64,000 bases of DNA from Apoda limacodes (taxonomy: Eukaryota; Arthropoda; Insecta; Lepidoptera; Limacodidae), in assembly GCA_946406115.1 (NCBI GenBank), contig OX291557.1:11874501-11938500 (forward strand), given 5' to 3'. Below the pieces are notes generated by a model. That model made no database searches. It worked only from the letters and a program-made list of their open reading frames with translations, and was not told where the DNA came from. How positions within the stretch are numbered: the first letter of the stretch is position 1; the number at the start of each line of letters is the position of its first letter. Positions 1 to 11,345 of this stretch are shown in pieces. A program made the translations under genes and the position numbers.

Positions 1-939
1 TATTTACATATGTTGACGAGAAAGTGGATTTTTGACAGTCAATTCAGAGATACAGAAAGGTCACATACAATTTGATTACTGATATACCTAAGACGTTTTT
101 CGAAATGGTACGTTACGGCCCTAAATTTTAAATATAATGAATATTATTTAGTGATTTAAGAGGAGATATAAAGGTAAATTGCCCACAGTAGAATTAAATT
201 TTCAGTGAGTAAATCTAGTCTAAATAAATAATTAATAGAAAACATAGATAGTACATAATAATTACAATGTCTGACATTAGCAAAAACTTAATGCCGAAAA
301 AAATTCTGGTAGAAAAAAATCACAAAGTGTTTTTGCCAAAATAAAGTGAATTATTTTATTATGGTACATATAATTTCATGATAATATTGCTTAATACAAA
401 ACCTAGGGCTGTTATTAGCTTGCAATACGTATAATAATATTAGAGTTATTAATATTAATGCTTTTTCTATTTTATATTATAATTCTGCATTGTTTTTAAG
501 AATTTGCCTAGCTTTAAGCCAATTTTTTGGATTTTTTTTTGGAAAGCGTAAACTTCTTATAAATTTAATGTATTTGAAATGGTTTTAGATCATTTTACAT
601 TATTACTGTACACTAAGGTCTCATTTTTTTTAGTAATTTCACAAAATAGCAATGTATAAATTCATTTTCACACAAAATCGTCCAAAAAACTCGAAAAACG
701 AACTTGATTTTCTCATAAATACAAATAGATTCTCTAATAATACTATCACGATATTAAAGTTCATGCTTATGATAAAATTACAAAATAAAAATATTTTAAA
801 TTATTTGATTAAAAATAATTGAGATAAACAAAAAAAATGTAGGAAAGGTTTTCTACAATCTACCATGCAACGAACTGTTTTAAAGCAGTGGTCATAAATT
901 TAAACTCAAATCGTCATAATAAACTACGCGACTTTACAG

Positions 940-1230
940 TACACTAGCGACGAGATACTGGGGCAGGTAAGTTTGCAGTACTGTTTAAGAAGTAAAATGG
1001 GGGTTGGAATTTGAAATGAAAATCCATCAATTCTGAAGCTGAAAGCATAAAATTGGCATTTGGCCTCAAGGTTAAAAAGTAAGATTGACGTGTATTATCG
1101 TTTTTGATAAATCTTTCCTTAGGGAACAAAACAGGTGATGAAAATTTAATGTGAATTTCGATATTTTTGTAGCTTAGCTTTCTTTTTTTTTTAAAAGTCC
1201 ACGCGGACGAAGTTGCGAGAAAAGAGGTGT
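940..1230 (-). repeat. SINE-like interspersed repeat (family S1), Psa intron
   Basis: Shares stretches with 20192-20450 and with the foldback arms at 48553-48934: GAAGCTGAAAGCATAAAATTGGCATTT-type sequence, a CCTCAAGG core, a poly-pyrimidine run, and GTCCACGCGGACGAAGTTGCG at its right end. Three copies in 64 kb mark it as a dispersed family. Confidence 0.6.
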
Positions 1231-1761
1231 ATAAATTTATCGAGATGACTAAAAGCAGACTTTGAGGCTTAAAGTATGACGGCCTCAGAAAGCAAGCTCA
1301 AGTTGTAGTGGTAATTAGGCCATGCAGTGAAAGTAAATATTATATAAATCAACATACTGTTGATAACTCTAAGGTGCCACACAAACATACGGCCCGCATG
1401 ATGTTAATCGGTCACCGTAGCCTGGCCATGCAGACGTAGTCGATAGCTAGTCTTAAAATTTAAAGGTTACAAATTCTTCATAAAATTTATAGTAGTAACT
1501 TTGTTACGTAGTAATCTCATGACGAGGGGAAAAAATTTGCTTACCCCAGGAGAAACCCATTGCAGAACCAGTTTAAATCCTTCTTTGCAGATTTTATATA
1601 GGACAATTTTACTGTCTTAATTATTGATTATATTAGTAAAGAAATGAACTTGATTGTAACAAAAAAATATGTGTTGTTACTAGAAGCATATATGTAACGT
1701 CAACAATGGACAAATTAAATAATAGTAAGAAAAGGAAGTATGTTAACTTTTGAACAAGTAC

Positions 1762-1896
1762 CTTTGAGGGTTGTTCTTGTGTTGATATAGTGATCGGGAC
1801 CATCCAAAGTGTATCATCACCCTGGCTTCCATCTGCACAAAACTTCTGCTGCGTCAGTTTGAGAACACGATTATTGCCTTTCTGTTCAGAACTCAC
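1762..1896 (-). CDS. Psa: Psa exon 5 (residues 464-508), last exon in window
   Basis: Acceptor gtttttag|GTGAGTTCT, donor TCAAAG|gtactt, 45 codons, phase 0. It encodes LKLTQQKFCADG and WMVPITIST, matching PSA just after the TWTKQMGFP signature. No further exon could be found between here and the left edge. Confidence 0.9.
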
Positions 1897-4800
1897 CTAA
1901 AAACAATCAGCAAATAATAATTATCATAGTAAGGTAATGTACATGTTAATAATATGTCGCAGTCCAAATCACTTTAATCCTTGCCATATAAAGTTGACAT
2001 ACAGATAGTACTGAAACAATGCTTGTTAAAGTAGTTGTCAATGTATCTTTATGTATTTAATCTATTTACTTTTATTTACTAACTATTTTACAAAACATTA
2101 CATACATCACACATTTTTATGTAAATATTTGATCTCAACATCTGTCTGTAATCATCTTTGGCTTGCTAAAAGTTGCTGCATGTTTTATCAAGATATAATA
2201 AAATGGATAGAGCAATAGTATGAATCAAGAGAAGGTTCTTTTAAAAATAACTCAGGGTATTTTTAGATTGCATGGCAGTATAGACCAATTTAGCATATAT
2301 TCTCAAAAATTATGAGGGTGTCTACTAGTAAATTATTGAAGATTTGGTAGACCAGAGAGTTAAGCAGGATTTAACAATGATAAAAGTTTTAACAAGAAGA
2401 CGAAAACTTCACAAACCTGCACCATAGGGAAACCCATCTGTTTAGTCCATGTAGACATAACAGCACCCACTGGTTTATGCGAAGCCTCTTCTAAGGCAGC
2501 CCATAGGTCCTCGGTAAAGGTATTTTTATACTGGAAATTGATAGTTGTATAAATTGCCATTAACATAAGTAAAGTCAAAGCTATACACATTTTAGTTATT
2601 TGCAGTTACAGATCTTTCGGTTTCAAAAAAAGGCATCTATCCCTTATAATCCTATACAAAATTACATTTGTTATTCACAATCATTTGTCATAGTATTTGT
2701 GGCATATTTTATGAAACATATTCCCTATAAGCTTTTACAGTATTAAATTGATGCTTCTCATTGTAAAATTGTAAACAGTTGAATTTAAGGGTAAATAAAC
2801 GCCATACCATTTTTTCATTTTGAATTTTTATACACAATTGATTTGCTCTAAAACATTAAGCACTTAGCTTTAGGGTTTTGTAAGGTTCTACTAAATCATT
2901 ATTTTTTTATATTTTCCTAAAGAAAATACAAAATATTCCAAGATAATCCATCAATTTTGCAATAATTTTAAAGACAATTAGCAGAATCTCAGGGAACCAA
3001 AAACACCAAGGTCTTAAGTTTTTGTTTTTATTAAAATATGAAGGAAAATTTGGAATTATGCCAAAGTTAATTTTGTATGATAAAAATTAGATGGTGTTTA
3101 AGAAAATTAAAGAGTAAAACCCTGTCTCAAAAGGAAAAATATACCTCCACACTTTCCCTCATATTCATTTTTATATATGTAAAAGGTTCATATTAATTTT
3201 CTCTACTAAAATCTTTACATACAATATCCAAGCTAATTTACCTGATGTCTGGTGAGGTATATGTTCATACCTTTGCGGAAATCATCATCACCAATATACC
3301 TATGTAACATGCGTATCACAGAGGCACCTTTATTATATGATATGTCATCAAATATCTCATCAATTTCAGAAGGGTGACCAACTGGTACTTCAATAGGATG
3401 CGAGTTTTTTAAACAATCCAATTCTAAAGCCCTGAAAACAGTTGCATTGCATATGTATTAAGTAGTCATACTCCCCTCTTGTACTATTTTTCAATTGTTT
3501 GTATCATATTCATTTGACACCTTCCCTTCTTGATGGGTAACATATTAAACAGCTAATTCCATTTTAAAAACTGCCAAAAATAATAGTGTGAGAACTTATG
3601 ACTTCTTTACATTGGCAATTATCTGTTATGTGTTACTAAAGTTGAAAAAATATGTATGTGAATACATAGGATAGTTTGCATAATAACATTTAGCTTTGTC
3701 AGTATTGCTGGGAATTGGTCCAATAAACGATATTTTAACACATACCTAATTAAAATGCTAAGTCAGGGAAAAGTGGTACTAAATATTAATATACTTGGGA
3801 TAGCATTAGCCATAGTGACTCTACAGTATTCTTTTACAACAAAATTATAATTTTAGGACACCTGCCAACTGGCAAATGTTCAAAAAGGTATCATTGTTTC
3901 AAGTCATGCCCATGAAAATTTTTGCATTCAATAGATATTTACATTTAATGTGATTATCAATTGTAATATTATGTTGAATAACTAAAAAATAATTGTTTTC
4001 TATAAACAAAAATGAAAAATACAAGTGTTTGCATAGCTTTACCTGATATAAGTTTCAGTCACAAACTGGGTCCAAATGTCATATTCAGGGAACAGATGAT
4101 TGACACACAGGAATTCAACAAAAGAAGCATAGCCTTCGTTCAACCATAAATGTGTCCACCATTCCATTGTGACCAAGTTACCAAACCACTGGTGCGCTAA
4201 TTCATGCCCCACCACCAAAGCTATCCATTGCCTTCTCACTGCTGATGTGTGTTCTTCATCCACCAAAAGACAAGTTTCTCTATATGTTACTAAGCCCCAA
4301 TTTTCCATTGCACCAGCAGAAAAGTCAGCTATAGCTATCAAATCAATTTTTGGTAAAGGATATGCTATATCAAAGTATTCCTTGTAGTAGGGCAACACTC
4401 GTGCAGCCACTTCTAATGCAAATAGCCCTTGTTTACTTTTACCCACTGGTGTGTATACCCGAACAAGAACACCATCTCGGGATTTCTTTTCTACATAATC
4501 ATATTCACCAACAACTACAGCTACAAGATAAGTGGACATAATAGGGGTTTTGTCAAACTTAACAACTTTTTTGTCGCCAACAGTTTTTTCTTCTTGCACT
4601 GGCATGTTAGAGAGTGCTACTCGATCAACTGGGACTTCTAAGGTTATATTGAATGTTGCCTTTATAGCAGGCTCATCCCAACACGGGAAGCATCGGCGAG
4701 CATCTGTGGCTTCGAATTGTGTAACAGCAGCAAATCGCTCTTCACCGGAAGTAGTAAGATATTTACTCCTATATAGACCCTTCATTTTATCATTGATCTC

Positions 4801-5224
4801 ACCTGTGAATGTACAACGTAGGGTGGCTTCCCCTTCAGGTAACATCTTATCAAAAACTATTGTTGCTGTCTCTTCAGAGACACTTAAACGTACATCCACA
4901 GGTTTTGCAACCGATTCAGTCCCTCCTTCATTATATTCCAAATAAACATTTGTAAGATCTAAGTCCAAAGAGTTCAGTACTATTTCTTTAGTAGGATTTA
5001 AAATCTGGAATAAATGTATTAATTCATAAGAAACATTAAAGGAAAACACAACGTAGGTACGCCTGCTCCACAATGACGGCAGTATGAAATAAAATTCTTA
5101 CCGATACTTTCACTGCGGTCTTGCCTGTAAAAAGCAATTTCTCCAAATTAGGTATCAATTCCAAATCATAATGTTTAGGTATCACAGTTTTCGGAAGACG
5201 TTGAAACGTAGTCTTTTCTGGCAT
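1762..5224 (-). CDS. Psa: Puromycin-sensitive aminopeptidase (M1 family), 5' part, five exons
   Basis: Spliced minus-strand gene: 5224-5102, 5004-4043, 3431-3242, 2530-2417 and 1896-1762; all introns are GT..AG and the phases match. The five exons encode 508 residues, a little over half of a family protein of roughly 870-920, so the rest lies beyond the left edge. M1 aminopeptidases remove N-terminal amino acids from peptides using one zinc ion; PSA is mainly cytosolic. Visible hallmarks are the exopeptidase motif GAMENWG (residues 272-278) and HELAH (308-312) followed 18 residues later by the zinc-binding Glu331. The start MPEKTTFQRLP matches the cytosolic start of animal PSA and has A at -3. 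A repeat lies in the intron after exon 5. Family assignment is firm by alignment from memory; substrate range is inferred from the family. Confidence 0.93.
2417..2530 (-). CDS. Psa: Psa exon 4 (residues 426-463)
   Basis: Acceptor aatttccag|TATAAAAAT, donor GTGCAG|gtttgt, 38 codons, phase 0. It encodes TEDLWAALEEAS and the family signature TWTKQMGFP. Confidence 0.92.
3242..3431 (-). CDS. Psa: Psa exon 3 (residues 362-425)
   Basis: Acceptor tgttttcag|GGCTTTAG completes the split Arg codon; donor CATCAG|gtaaat, phase 0. It encodes the conserved SHPIEVPVGHPSEIDEIFD and SYNKGASVIRML segments that follow the active site in PSA. Confidence 0.95.
4043..5004 (-). CDS. Psa: Psa exon 2, catalytic exon (residues 42-362)
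   Basis: Acceptor ttattccag|ATTTTAAAT, donor ATCAG|gtaaag, phase 2. This 962-base exon carries most of the N-terminal domain and the thermolysin-like catalytic core, including GAMENWG, HELAH and the downstream zinc-ligand Glu in LWLNEGYAS. A 97-base intron separates it from exon 1. Confidence 0.95.
5102..5224 (-). CDS. Psa: Psa exon 1 (residues 1-41)
   Basis: Begins at ATG 5224 (MPEKTTFQ...) and ends TCG|gtaaga in phase 0. It encodes the start of the N-terminal beta-saddle domain. The reading frame stays open upstream (see the separate entry on an 85-residue extension). Confidence 0.88.
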
Positions 5225-5479
5225 CGTCACTTTTTCTTTCACGATAGTGAAAGTGGAACGTACAACTGAGAAATACCGTAATGACCGAGTGACAGAGTGA
5301 ACTCGTACTCCAGCAAAAGTTGTGCTGATACTTGCCCCCCTCACACCGAGCTCCCGCTCCGTTTTATAACGGTACTTATAGTTTTCACCGCGCAAGATCC
5401 TCTGTGAAACAAATTGTGATAATTTATGAGACCTGCAAGCGACTGAATTTTGAACGACACGCAGCATATGCAACGTCAT
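5225..5479 (-). other. In-frame 85-codon upstream extension of Psa (5' UTR or alternative leader)
   Basis: The frame of Psa exon 1 is open without a stop back to an in-frame ATG at 5479. The extension starts MTLHMLRVVQNSVACRSHKL, is rich in Arg, Ser and Val and has no acidic residue in its first 31 positions, which resembles a mitochondrial presequence. Vertebrate PSA also has an upstream Met before MPEK. It could equally be an untranslated leader that is open by chance. Confidence 0.4.
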
Positions 5480-5539
5480 GAGAATTACGTGTATTTTTCG
5501 TATACCGTTTGCTTGATCGTAGAGAAATTTTTGCAATCA

Positions 5540-5935
5540 TCGGAAATGAACAAACAAAAACATTTCTATTTCTTTCATTCATAACCATGAACAGCGCTAT
5601 GATACTTATAGCCTTCTCACTCACACACACGTTGCAGAGAAGCCCCATAGGGATGCACGAGCATTGTCAGATTTTTCGGATAATCCTTAAATCTACGGAT
5701 TTTAGATATTTAGTACGGATTTACGGAAATTAATGACAAATATACGGAATTTTAGACGTCAGCGTTTTTTGCGTGTAACATAAAGTGTGCTTCCGCACTG
5801 CGGTTTTTAGTGAGCGGTTTCTATTCCGCAAAAAATGTGATGTATGAAACACAATAGAAGCGTTCTCACTGCTAAATCTTTTCCGTGGCGGAATTTTAAA
5901 TCGCGGCTAGCCACATGTGGTGTATGGTACCGCAG
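5540..5935. other. Region upstream of Psa, no gene recognised
   Basis: Contains the presumed Psa promoter side and short AT-rich runs with repeated TACGGA words near 5680-5755. No TATA box or known element could be assigned. Confidence 0.3.
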
Positions 5936-6201
5936 GCAAATCGTATAATTCGCCGTTTTACAATATGCCTAGGCAGATCGTAAAGTATGGAATAGAATTT
6001 AACATATAAACGAACAGATTATTATATGAAGCTTGGCTGGAACGCTCCACTCGCTTCGCTCGCTCCGCATCTACGTTTACAAAAGAGATACTGAACCTAA
6101 CCTAACTTACATGACTTATACGGTGCGATTTCTGTTCCTTTCGTTTCCATACTTTACGATCTGCCTAGGCATATTGTAAAACAGCGAATTATACGATTTG
6201 C
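5936..6201. mobile_element. Foldback MITE with 56 bp terminal inverted repeats
   Basis: Arms 5936-5991 and 6146-6201 are reverse complements with one mismatch by eye (outer end GCAAATCGTATAATTCGC). The 154-base interior has no coding capacity but includes CCTAACCTAAC. No clear target duplication was seen, so the superfamily is unknown. Confidence 0.75.
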
Positions 6202-6711
6202 ATGCGACATATGGAATTATATCAAAGCGTTCATACTGCAGCTGTCCGCGCAGAGTTTTTTCTCGCCGTCGAATCAATCGAATCATGAGGTCACCGACAC
6301 TGTCATTATTATCGGATACGGAAGACAGAGGGCAGATTATCTGGTACTAGTACTGATACTGATTTTCGAAATGATGTGTAATCTTTGTATGTGATATCTG
6401 GGCTTTTCTAAAGTAATTAAAAAATATGTCCTGATATTCTCTAATATTACTGTATACTTTATAAACGGAACCTTTTATACATCGCTGGTCTGTGAGAGGA
6501 TGCACCCAGGATCGATTTGCATGTTTTCCGCGGTTGGCATTTTATTTTCGATTACAAAGGATCAGTGTGAGTAAAATAGTCGCTTCTCAAAATCTGCAGT
6601 GCGGAAGCGGAGCGCGAAATGCTGAAACGCAGTTAACATTCAGCCCTCAAAAAACCCAGTGCTCACTAAGGCACGTGTTTTTTAAATTATCTACTACCAC
6701 TTTTTCTTCTC

Positions 6712-6848
6712 TTTTTATATCCACGTACGACTGCAAGAAAAGCAAGGCGTGCGTACTTACATACAATCACTTGATAAACTCTCAATTAATATCCACTAAA
6801 ACTTCGCGCACGCCTTGCTTTTCTTGCAGTCGTACGTGGATATAAAAA
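6712..6848. repeat. Perfect 42 bp inverted repeat (hairpin)
   Basis: Arms 6712-6753 and 6807-6848 pair perfectly around a 53-base loop; the arm contains TATCCACGTACGACTGCAAG. It is probably a small foldback element. RNA from either strand would form a long perfect stem. Confidence 0.8.
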
Positions 6849-6984
6849 AAATTATAATCATTTTGAAAAAAATATTTTTTACTTTTTAGTACAATTTTTG
6901 GTTAGATTGAATTGTTATATGATTCTAATGTTTTAAGAAAAGCAAGTTTTTAAAAAATTCTTTTTTTATTTTTTTTTATTTCTA

Positions 6985-7165
6985 CCTACTGTCACGTCAC
7001 AAGTACGAATGAGTGATGTGAATTCCCGGTTGTCCGCGCAAAATCAATTCAAAAGCGCCACCGCCCGCGCCGTGCCGCTCAAGTCAGTTAGTTAGTGGTT
7101 AGTCTTTGTAGTAGATGGTCGTGCGCGCGTTGCGCCTTGTCGCCATGTCATAGATAACGCAAGTG
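6985..7165 (+). repeat. Dispersed repeat A, copy 1
   Basis: The segment with CGCCACCGCCCGCGCC, AGTTAGTTAGTGG and GCGCCTTGTCGCCAT recurs in inverted orientation at 11158-11345. It is unusually GC-rich for this window. Origin unknown. Confidence 0.6.
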
Positions 7166-7389
7166 TCTCGATTTGCATTGAAGCCAGCGTGCCAACTTTT
7201 TACTACCTATTGTGACGCTTTTAGATATAACTCTGCATAATCGGTTAGTAAAAGTCGGTTTACTAAAATATGTTCGTTGATATTTAATTGAAACAAGAGT
7301 AAAAGTACGATTAGTAAAGACATGCATGGTAAGAAAGAACCATAATAGTTTTAGATAACCTAAAATTCACAATCTGATTAACATGAATG

Positions 7390-7925
7390 ACATCTATTTT
7401 CTGACAGTCGAATGCACAGATGTAGATACAAAATAGATAACGCAAATGCATCTATTTCCCGTGTCTGAACCCCGACCAAACGTTGGAGGTTTGCTGTGTA
7501 GGTTTGATAGTATATGTCCTTCCGCGCGCGTCTATTATTAACTTCAATAGCCCAAAAATTATGAGCGCACAAAAGCAAGGGTATATTGCCTATCACAGTA
7601 AAGTTATTTTAAAATTATACTATGCGTATATTTATTTTAATTCTATTTTTAAGTATTTCAAGCTGAGTCCAAGAATATACCGAAGTAGATACTTCTAAAG
7701 GCAAGTAAACTATATTCACATTACATTGCCGCGTTTGTTTTGAGCGTTTGATCACACGTTGTGTGTTAGAGACGATGAATATCAGAACAAGCGATACTGT
7801 CGTGCATCGCTTTGACTTGGTGGTACAAGGCAAATTATCATTCGTCTGTCAAATATAGCAACTAGTGTTGTTCGTTCTACAACATATATCGATAATAGAT
7901 TTTAATCGACATCGGACAGACGAAT
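7390..7925 (-). repeat. Dispersed repeat X, copy 1 (inverted partner at 12432-12975)
   Basis: About 540 bases that recur as a reverse complement on the far side of the Jockey relic. Its inner end carries a short inverted repeat (TCATTCGTCTGTC at 7837 and its complement near 7913-7925). Both copies keep a short open frame (QRVIKRSKQTRQCNVNIVYL), too small to call coding. Superfamily unknown. Confidence 0.65.
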
Positions 7926-7989
7926 GAGTGTGTTTAAATACCCTTAAACTGTACCTACTAGTGAAGGTTTAAGCAAGCTATTTTATTTA

Positions 7990-8420
7990 GATTTTTGTGA
8001 ATGAATTTCAATTCATCGGCAAAATAGGTGGGCGACTTGCGACCTATCCCTCTGGGAGTCGTGCTTTCTGGTCGCTTGCCAAAGCTGCCGAAGGGAACTT
8101 TAGCCAGTCGTCGTTACCAACACTGCGAAAGACCGATGGTGACTTGGCCCATAGTGCTAAAGAGAAAGCCGATCTACTGGGCAGTATCTTTGCCTCGAAC
8201 TCGAACATCGATAAAGGCGCTGTACCACCTACTATACCGTGGTGCGGTAAGACCATGCCGGAAATCTCCATAACGCAGCGGGAGGTCCGGCGGGCGTTGC
8301 TTTCTCTAGACGTTCATAAATCGAGTGGGCCAGACGGTATACCAGCAGTGGTGCTTAAGCAGTGTGCTCCTGAGTTATTTCCTGTGCTCACGCGCCTCTT
8401 CGCGCTTTCCTACCACACTA
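7990..8420 (+). pseudogene. Jockey-like non-LTR retrotransposon, family J1 copy a, first part
   Basis: Encodes the endonuclease-RT linker and RT entry region: [14 protein letters not shown], then [19 protein letters not shown], the usual start of a non-LTR RT palm. The frame stops at 8428, just inside the DNA transposon inserted at 8421, and the element resumes at 10021. It is 5' truncated. Confidence 0.85.
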
Positions 8421-10020
8421 AACCTTGATTTTAATTATATAGACAAAACTGACAGCTGCAATCGATCTTTTTTTTTTAAAATGTTGCAAGCGTGGCGCAT
8501 AGTGTTGTATTAGTGATTCAACGAAATTGACCACCCCAAGCAAGTGTGCACAGCGGCAAAAGTTATTAAAAATATTTCATATATTAAACTATAGTATGTG
8601 TGTTTGTGCGTGTGACGAGAGCATGGTAGTGTGTGTCGAACGCATGGTAGTTTTTTTTCATGAATTTAATTTATTTGAAATGCATATTATACAAAAATAG
8701 TAGCTTTTTTGACTCTTCTCCATATAAACTTTAACTGTGCCTTGTATAACTACTCCTACGTCCACGTAATTTTTGAAAAAGTGGTACAAAGTTTTTGCTC
8801 CACGTATTAATATAACGGTTAAAGCTACGCCTGCGACGATCTTAACATATAAGCTTTTCTTGTAATAATTAAGAAATTAAAATTAAATAAATGATATGTG
8901 TACGTATGGTCGGTTTCTATAAAAAGCAATGGCTCTCAAATTTAGCAATCCTGTAACACTGAGAGCAATATAGTATATTAAATTTTCAACAGTAAGAGAG
9001 CAAGAAAGGGAATACAATTGCAAAAGCTAAAAAATGGGCCTAGTGCGAGTCGGACTCGCGCACGAAGGGTTTCGTACCATTATCTACAAAAACGAGCAAA
9101 AAAAATCACGTATGTTGTATGGCAGCCCCCTTACAACATACGTGATTTTTTTTCTGTTTTTTAGTATTTGTTGTTATAGCGGCAACAGAACATCTTTTGT
9201 GAAAATTTTAACTGTCTAACTATAACGGTGCACGAGATACAGCCTGGTGACAGACGGATGGACGAACGAACGGACAGCGAAGCCTTAGTAATAGGGTTCC
9301 TAATTACCTTTCAGGTACGGAACCCTAAAAATGACACTCATAAGTACTATAAAATGTAATTGGACATAAATGAGCAAAAATTTAATGACAGCGCTAGTTT
9401 TCTACGACTGTAATTTTTTACCGTGAAATACTTGTATATGGCAAAAATATTGTATGATTCCTATTTTAAAAACTTTCTTTTCTTTTTCTTAAAATGTGTG
9501 TGTTCTATTGCCAGTGTAAAGAATTACTATTTTATACTACTATTAAATTCAAGAGTGGCTGAACTCAAGGAATTTAAACTTCGGATACACAATGATTCAA
9601 GATATTGAAAATCGTCAAAAAAGAAAAGGCTAATTATCAAAAGAATGTAGTTGATGACCTTGCTGCCGAGTTCAGTGTTACTATCCTAAGACTGCCACCT
9701 TGCCACTGTTAATTAAATCTAATAGAACTAATATGGGCACAGGTAAAGGGGCAGGTCGCAAGAAATAACAAAAGTTTTACACAGCAGACGTTATATACAT
9801 TTTATTTACACCTTTCTGTTATTTTTTTCGACTCGCGCTTGACTATTTTATCTACCCCATAACACTCGGGAGACCCTCAATTATTATAAAAAATATGGAT
9901 GAAAAAATAGTTGAACTAAACAAAAGATTGAATCATTCAGGTACAACACTATTTTTACGTTAGCTTAAGGTGGCAACCCACCAAATGTCACTTTAGTCTA
10001 TATAATTAAAAATCAAGGTG
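8421..10020. mobile_element. 1.6 kb non-autonomous TIR transposon inserted in Jockey J1 copy a
   Basis: Ends with inverted repeats of about 35 bases (left ACCTTGATTTTAATTATATAGAC, right the complement at 9986-10020) and is flanked by TA (8419-8420 and 10021-10022). Removing it together with one TA rejoins the Jockey frame exactly. TA duplications are typical of Tc1/mariner and relatives. No transposase frame is visible, and a separate repeat (9030-9332) sits inside. Confidence 0.8.
9030..9332 (+). repeat. Lepidopteran interspersed repeat L1 (GGCCTAGTGCGAGTCGGACTCGCGC ... GTACGGAACCC)
   Basis: Starts CTAGTGCGAGTCGGACTCGC and ends with AGGTACGGAACCCTAAAAA. The same consensus appears reversed at 21525-21950, and end fragments occur at 60323-60420 and 61743-61815. 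It contains GACAGACGGATGG. Similar sequence is widespread in moth and butterfly genomes (from memory). Confidence 0.75.
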
Positions 10021-10938
10021 TAGGCAATTTCCGTTTTCATGGAAGACTGCGAATGTGCACCCGGTGCCCAAAAAGGGCGATAGATCAGATCCATCGAATT
10101 ACAGGCCTATCGCTATTACCTCTCTCCTCTCCAAGGTGATGGAGCGTGTGATCAACACACAGCTTCTAAGATACCTAGAAGTACACGATCTGGTCAGTGA
10201 CCGTCAATACGGTTTTCGCCACGGTCGCTCGACTGGTGACCTTCTATTGTATCTCACAAACCGATGGGCACTAGCCATTGAGAGTCAGGAAGAGGCGTTG
10301 GCATGTAGCCTGGACATAGCGAAGGCGTTCGATTGGGTCTGGCACTGGGGTCTTCTATCGAAGTTGCCATCTTACGGAGTGCCCAAGGGTTTGTGCAAAA
10401 AGCTTTTTGTCTGGCAGACGCATACGAACCGTAGTTGACGGTAGTTAATCTGATAGCATGGACATTAATGCTGGTGTCCCGCAAGGATCTGTGCTGTCTC
10501 CTACACTGTTTCTACTGCATATCAATGACATGTTGGATATTAACAATATACATTGCTATGCGGATGACAGTACTGGAGGCGCTTTTTACACGGGTCGTGC
10601 AAACATCCCTCGTTCCGTTGTGGAGGAAATCCGCGGAGAACTTGTGTCTCAAATCGAGACCACACTGTCCAAGGTCTCTGACTGGGGACGGGAAAACCTG
10701 GTCCGATTCAGCCCTACAAAGACACAAGTATGCGCGTTCAACACTAAGAAAACTCCATTCACTGTAGTCCCACAATTCCAGAATTCCGTCTCCATCTCCA
10801 AGAGCATTGGGATCCTTGGTGTCGACAACTCCAGTGATGTTCAGTTCTGAGATCATTTACAAGATAAGGTGAAGCTGGCGTCCAAAAAACTTGGTGTACT
10901 CAACAGAGCGAAGCAGTACTTCACGTCGGGGCAAATAT
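10021..10938 (+). pseudogene. Jockey J1 copy a, second part: RT palm and thumb
   Basis: Encodes [33 protein letters not shown], then LDIAKAFDWVWH; after a frame change near 10440 it continues with AGVPQGSVLSPTLFLLHIND and the catalytic CYADDS. Frameshifts and the break at 10938 (the sequence leaves the family after TSGQ) make it inactive. The order of motifs fits the Jockey/CR1 side of non-LTR RTs. Confidence 0.88.
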
Positions 10939-11157
10939 TCACTTGGAGTACTTCGTTAGTCTGTTTGTTTTTGCGGTAATACGCTTTCGAATTTCTCGCC
11001 ATTTCTGTCTTTGTTTTTGCTGATCATCTAATATTTTATCTTTTATATACACGACATTCTTCTCTCTCTTTCTCTTTGCATAATTTTCTTTTTGTTGTTC
11101 TTACCTCAGTGCACTTAGTTTCGAATCTTTTTTGTTTTCATGACGTATTCGGCTAGC

Positions 11158-11345
11158 TCTTATGGCGACAAGGCGCAACACGCGCACGCCCATCCACTAT
11201 AAAGACTGACCGCTAACTTCCTTGTTAATATTATTCTACTCTTTGCCGCTAACTAACTGACTCGAGCGGCAAGGCGCGGGCGGCGGCGCCGTTGAATCGA
11301 TTTTGCGCTCATTCGCTCTTGTGACGTCACAGTAGGTAGAAAAAA
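11158..11345 (-). repeat. Dispersed repeat A, copy 2 (inverted)
   Basis: Reverse-complement relative of 6985-7165: TATGGCGACAAGGCGC, GCTAACTAACTGACTCG, GGCGCGGGCGGCGGCG. The following TTATCTATTGTTATCTATATCTG resembles the outer end of repeat X, so A and X may share termini. Confidence 0.6.

Noticed and set aside
944..1129. Minus-strand 61-codon frame as the next Psa exon
   Set aside because: It lies inside the S1 repeat, is related to the copy at 20192-20450, and does not resemble PSA.
4169..4945. Plus-strand open frames opposite Psa exon 2
   Set aside because: They are antisense shadows of a strongly conserved coding exon and have no motif of their own.
6096..6112. CCTAACCTAAC as telomeric repeat
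   Set aside because: Only about two TTAGG units inside a MITE; not a telomere tract.
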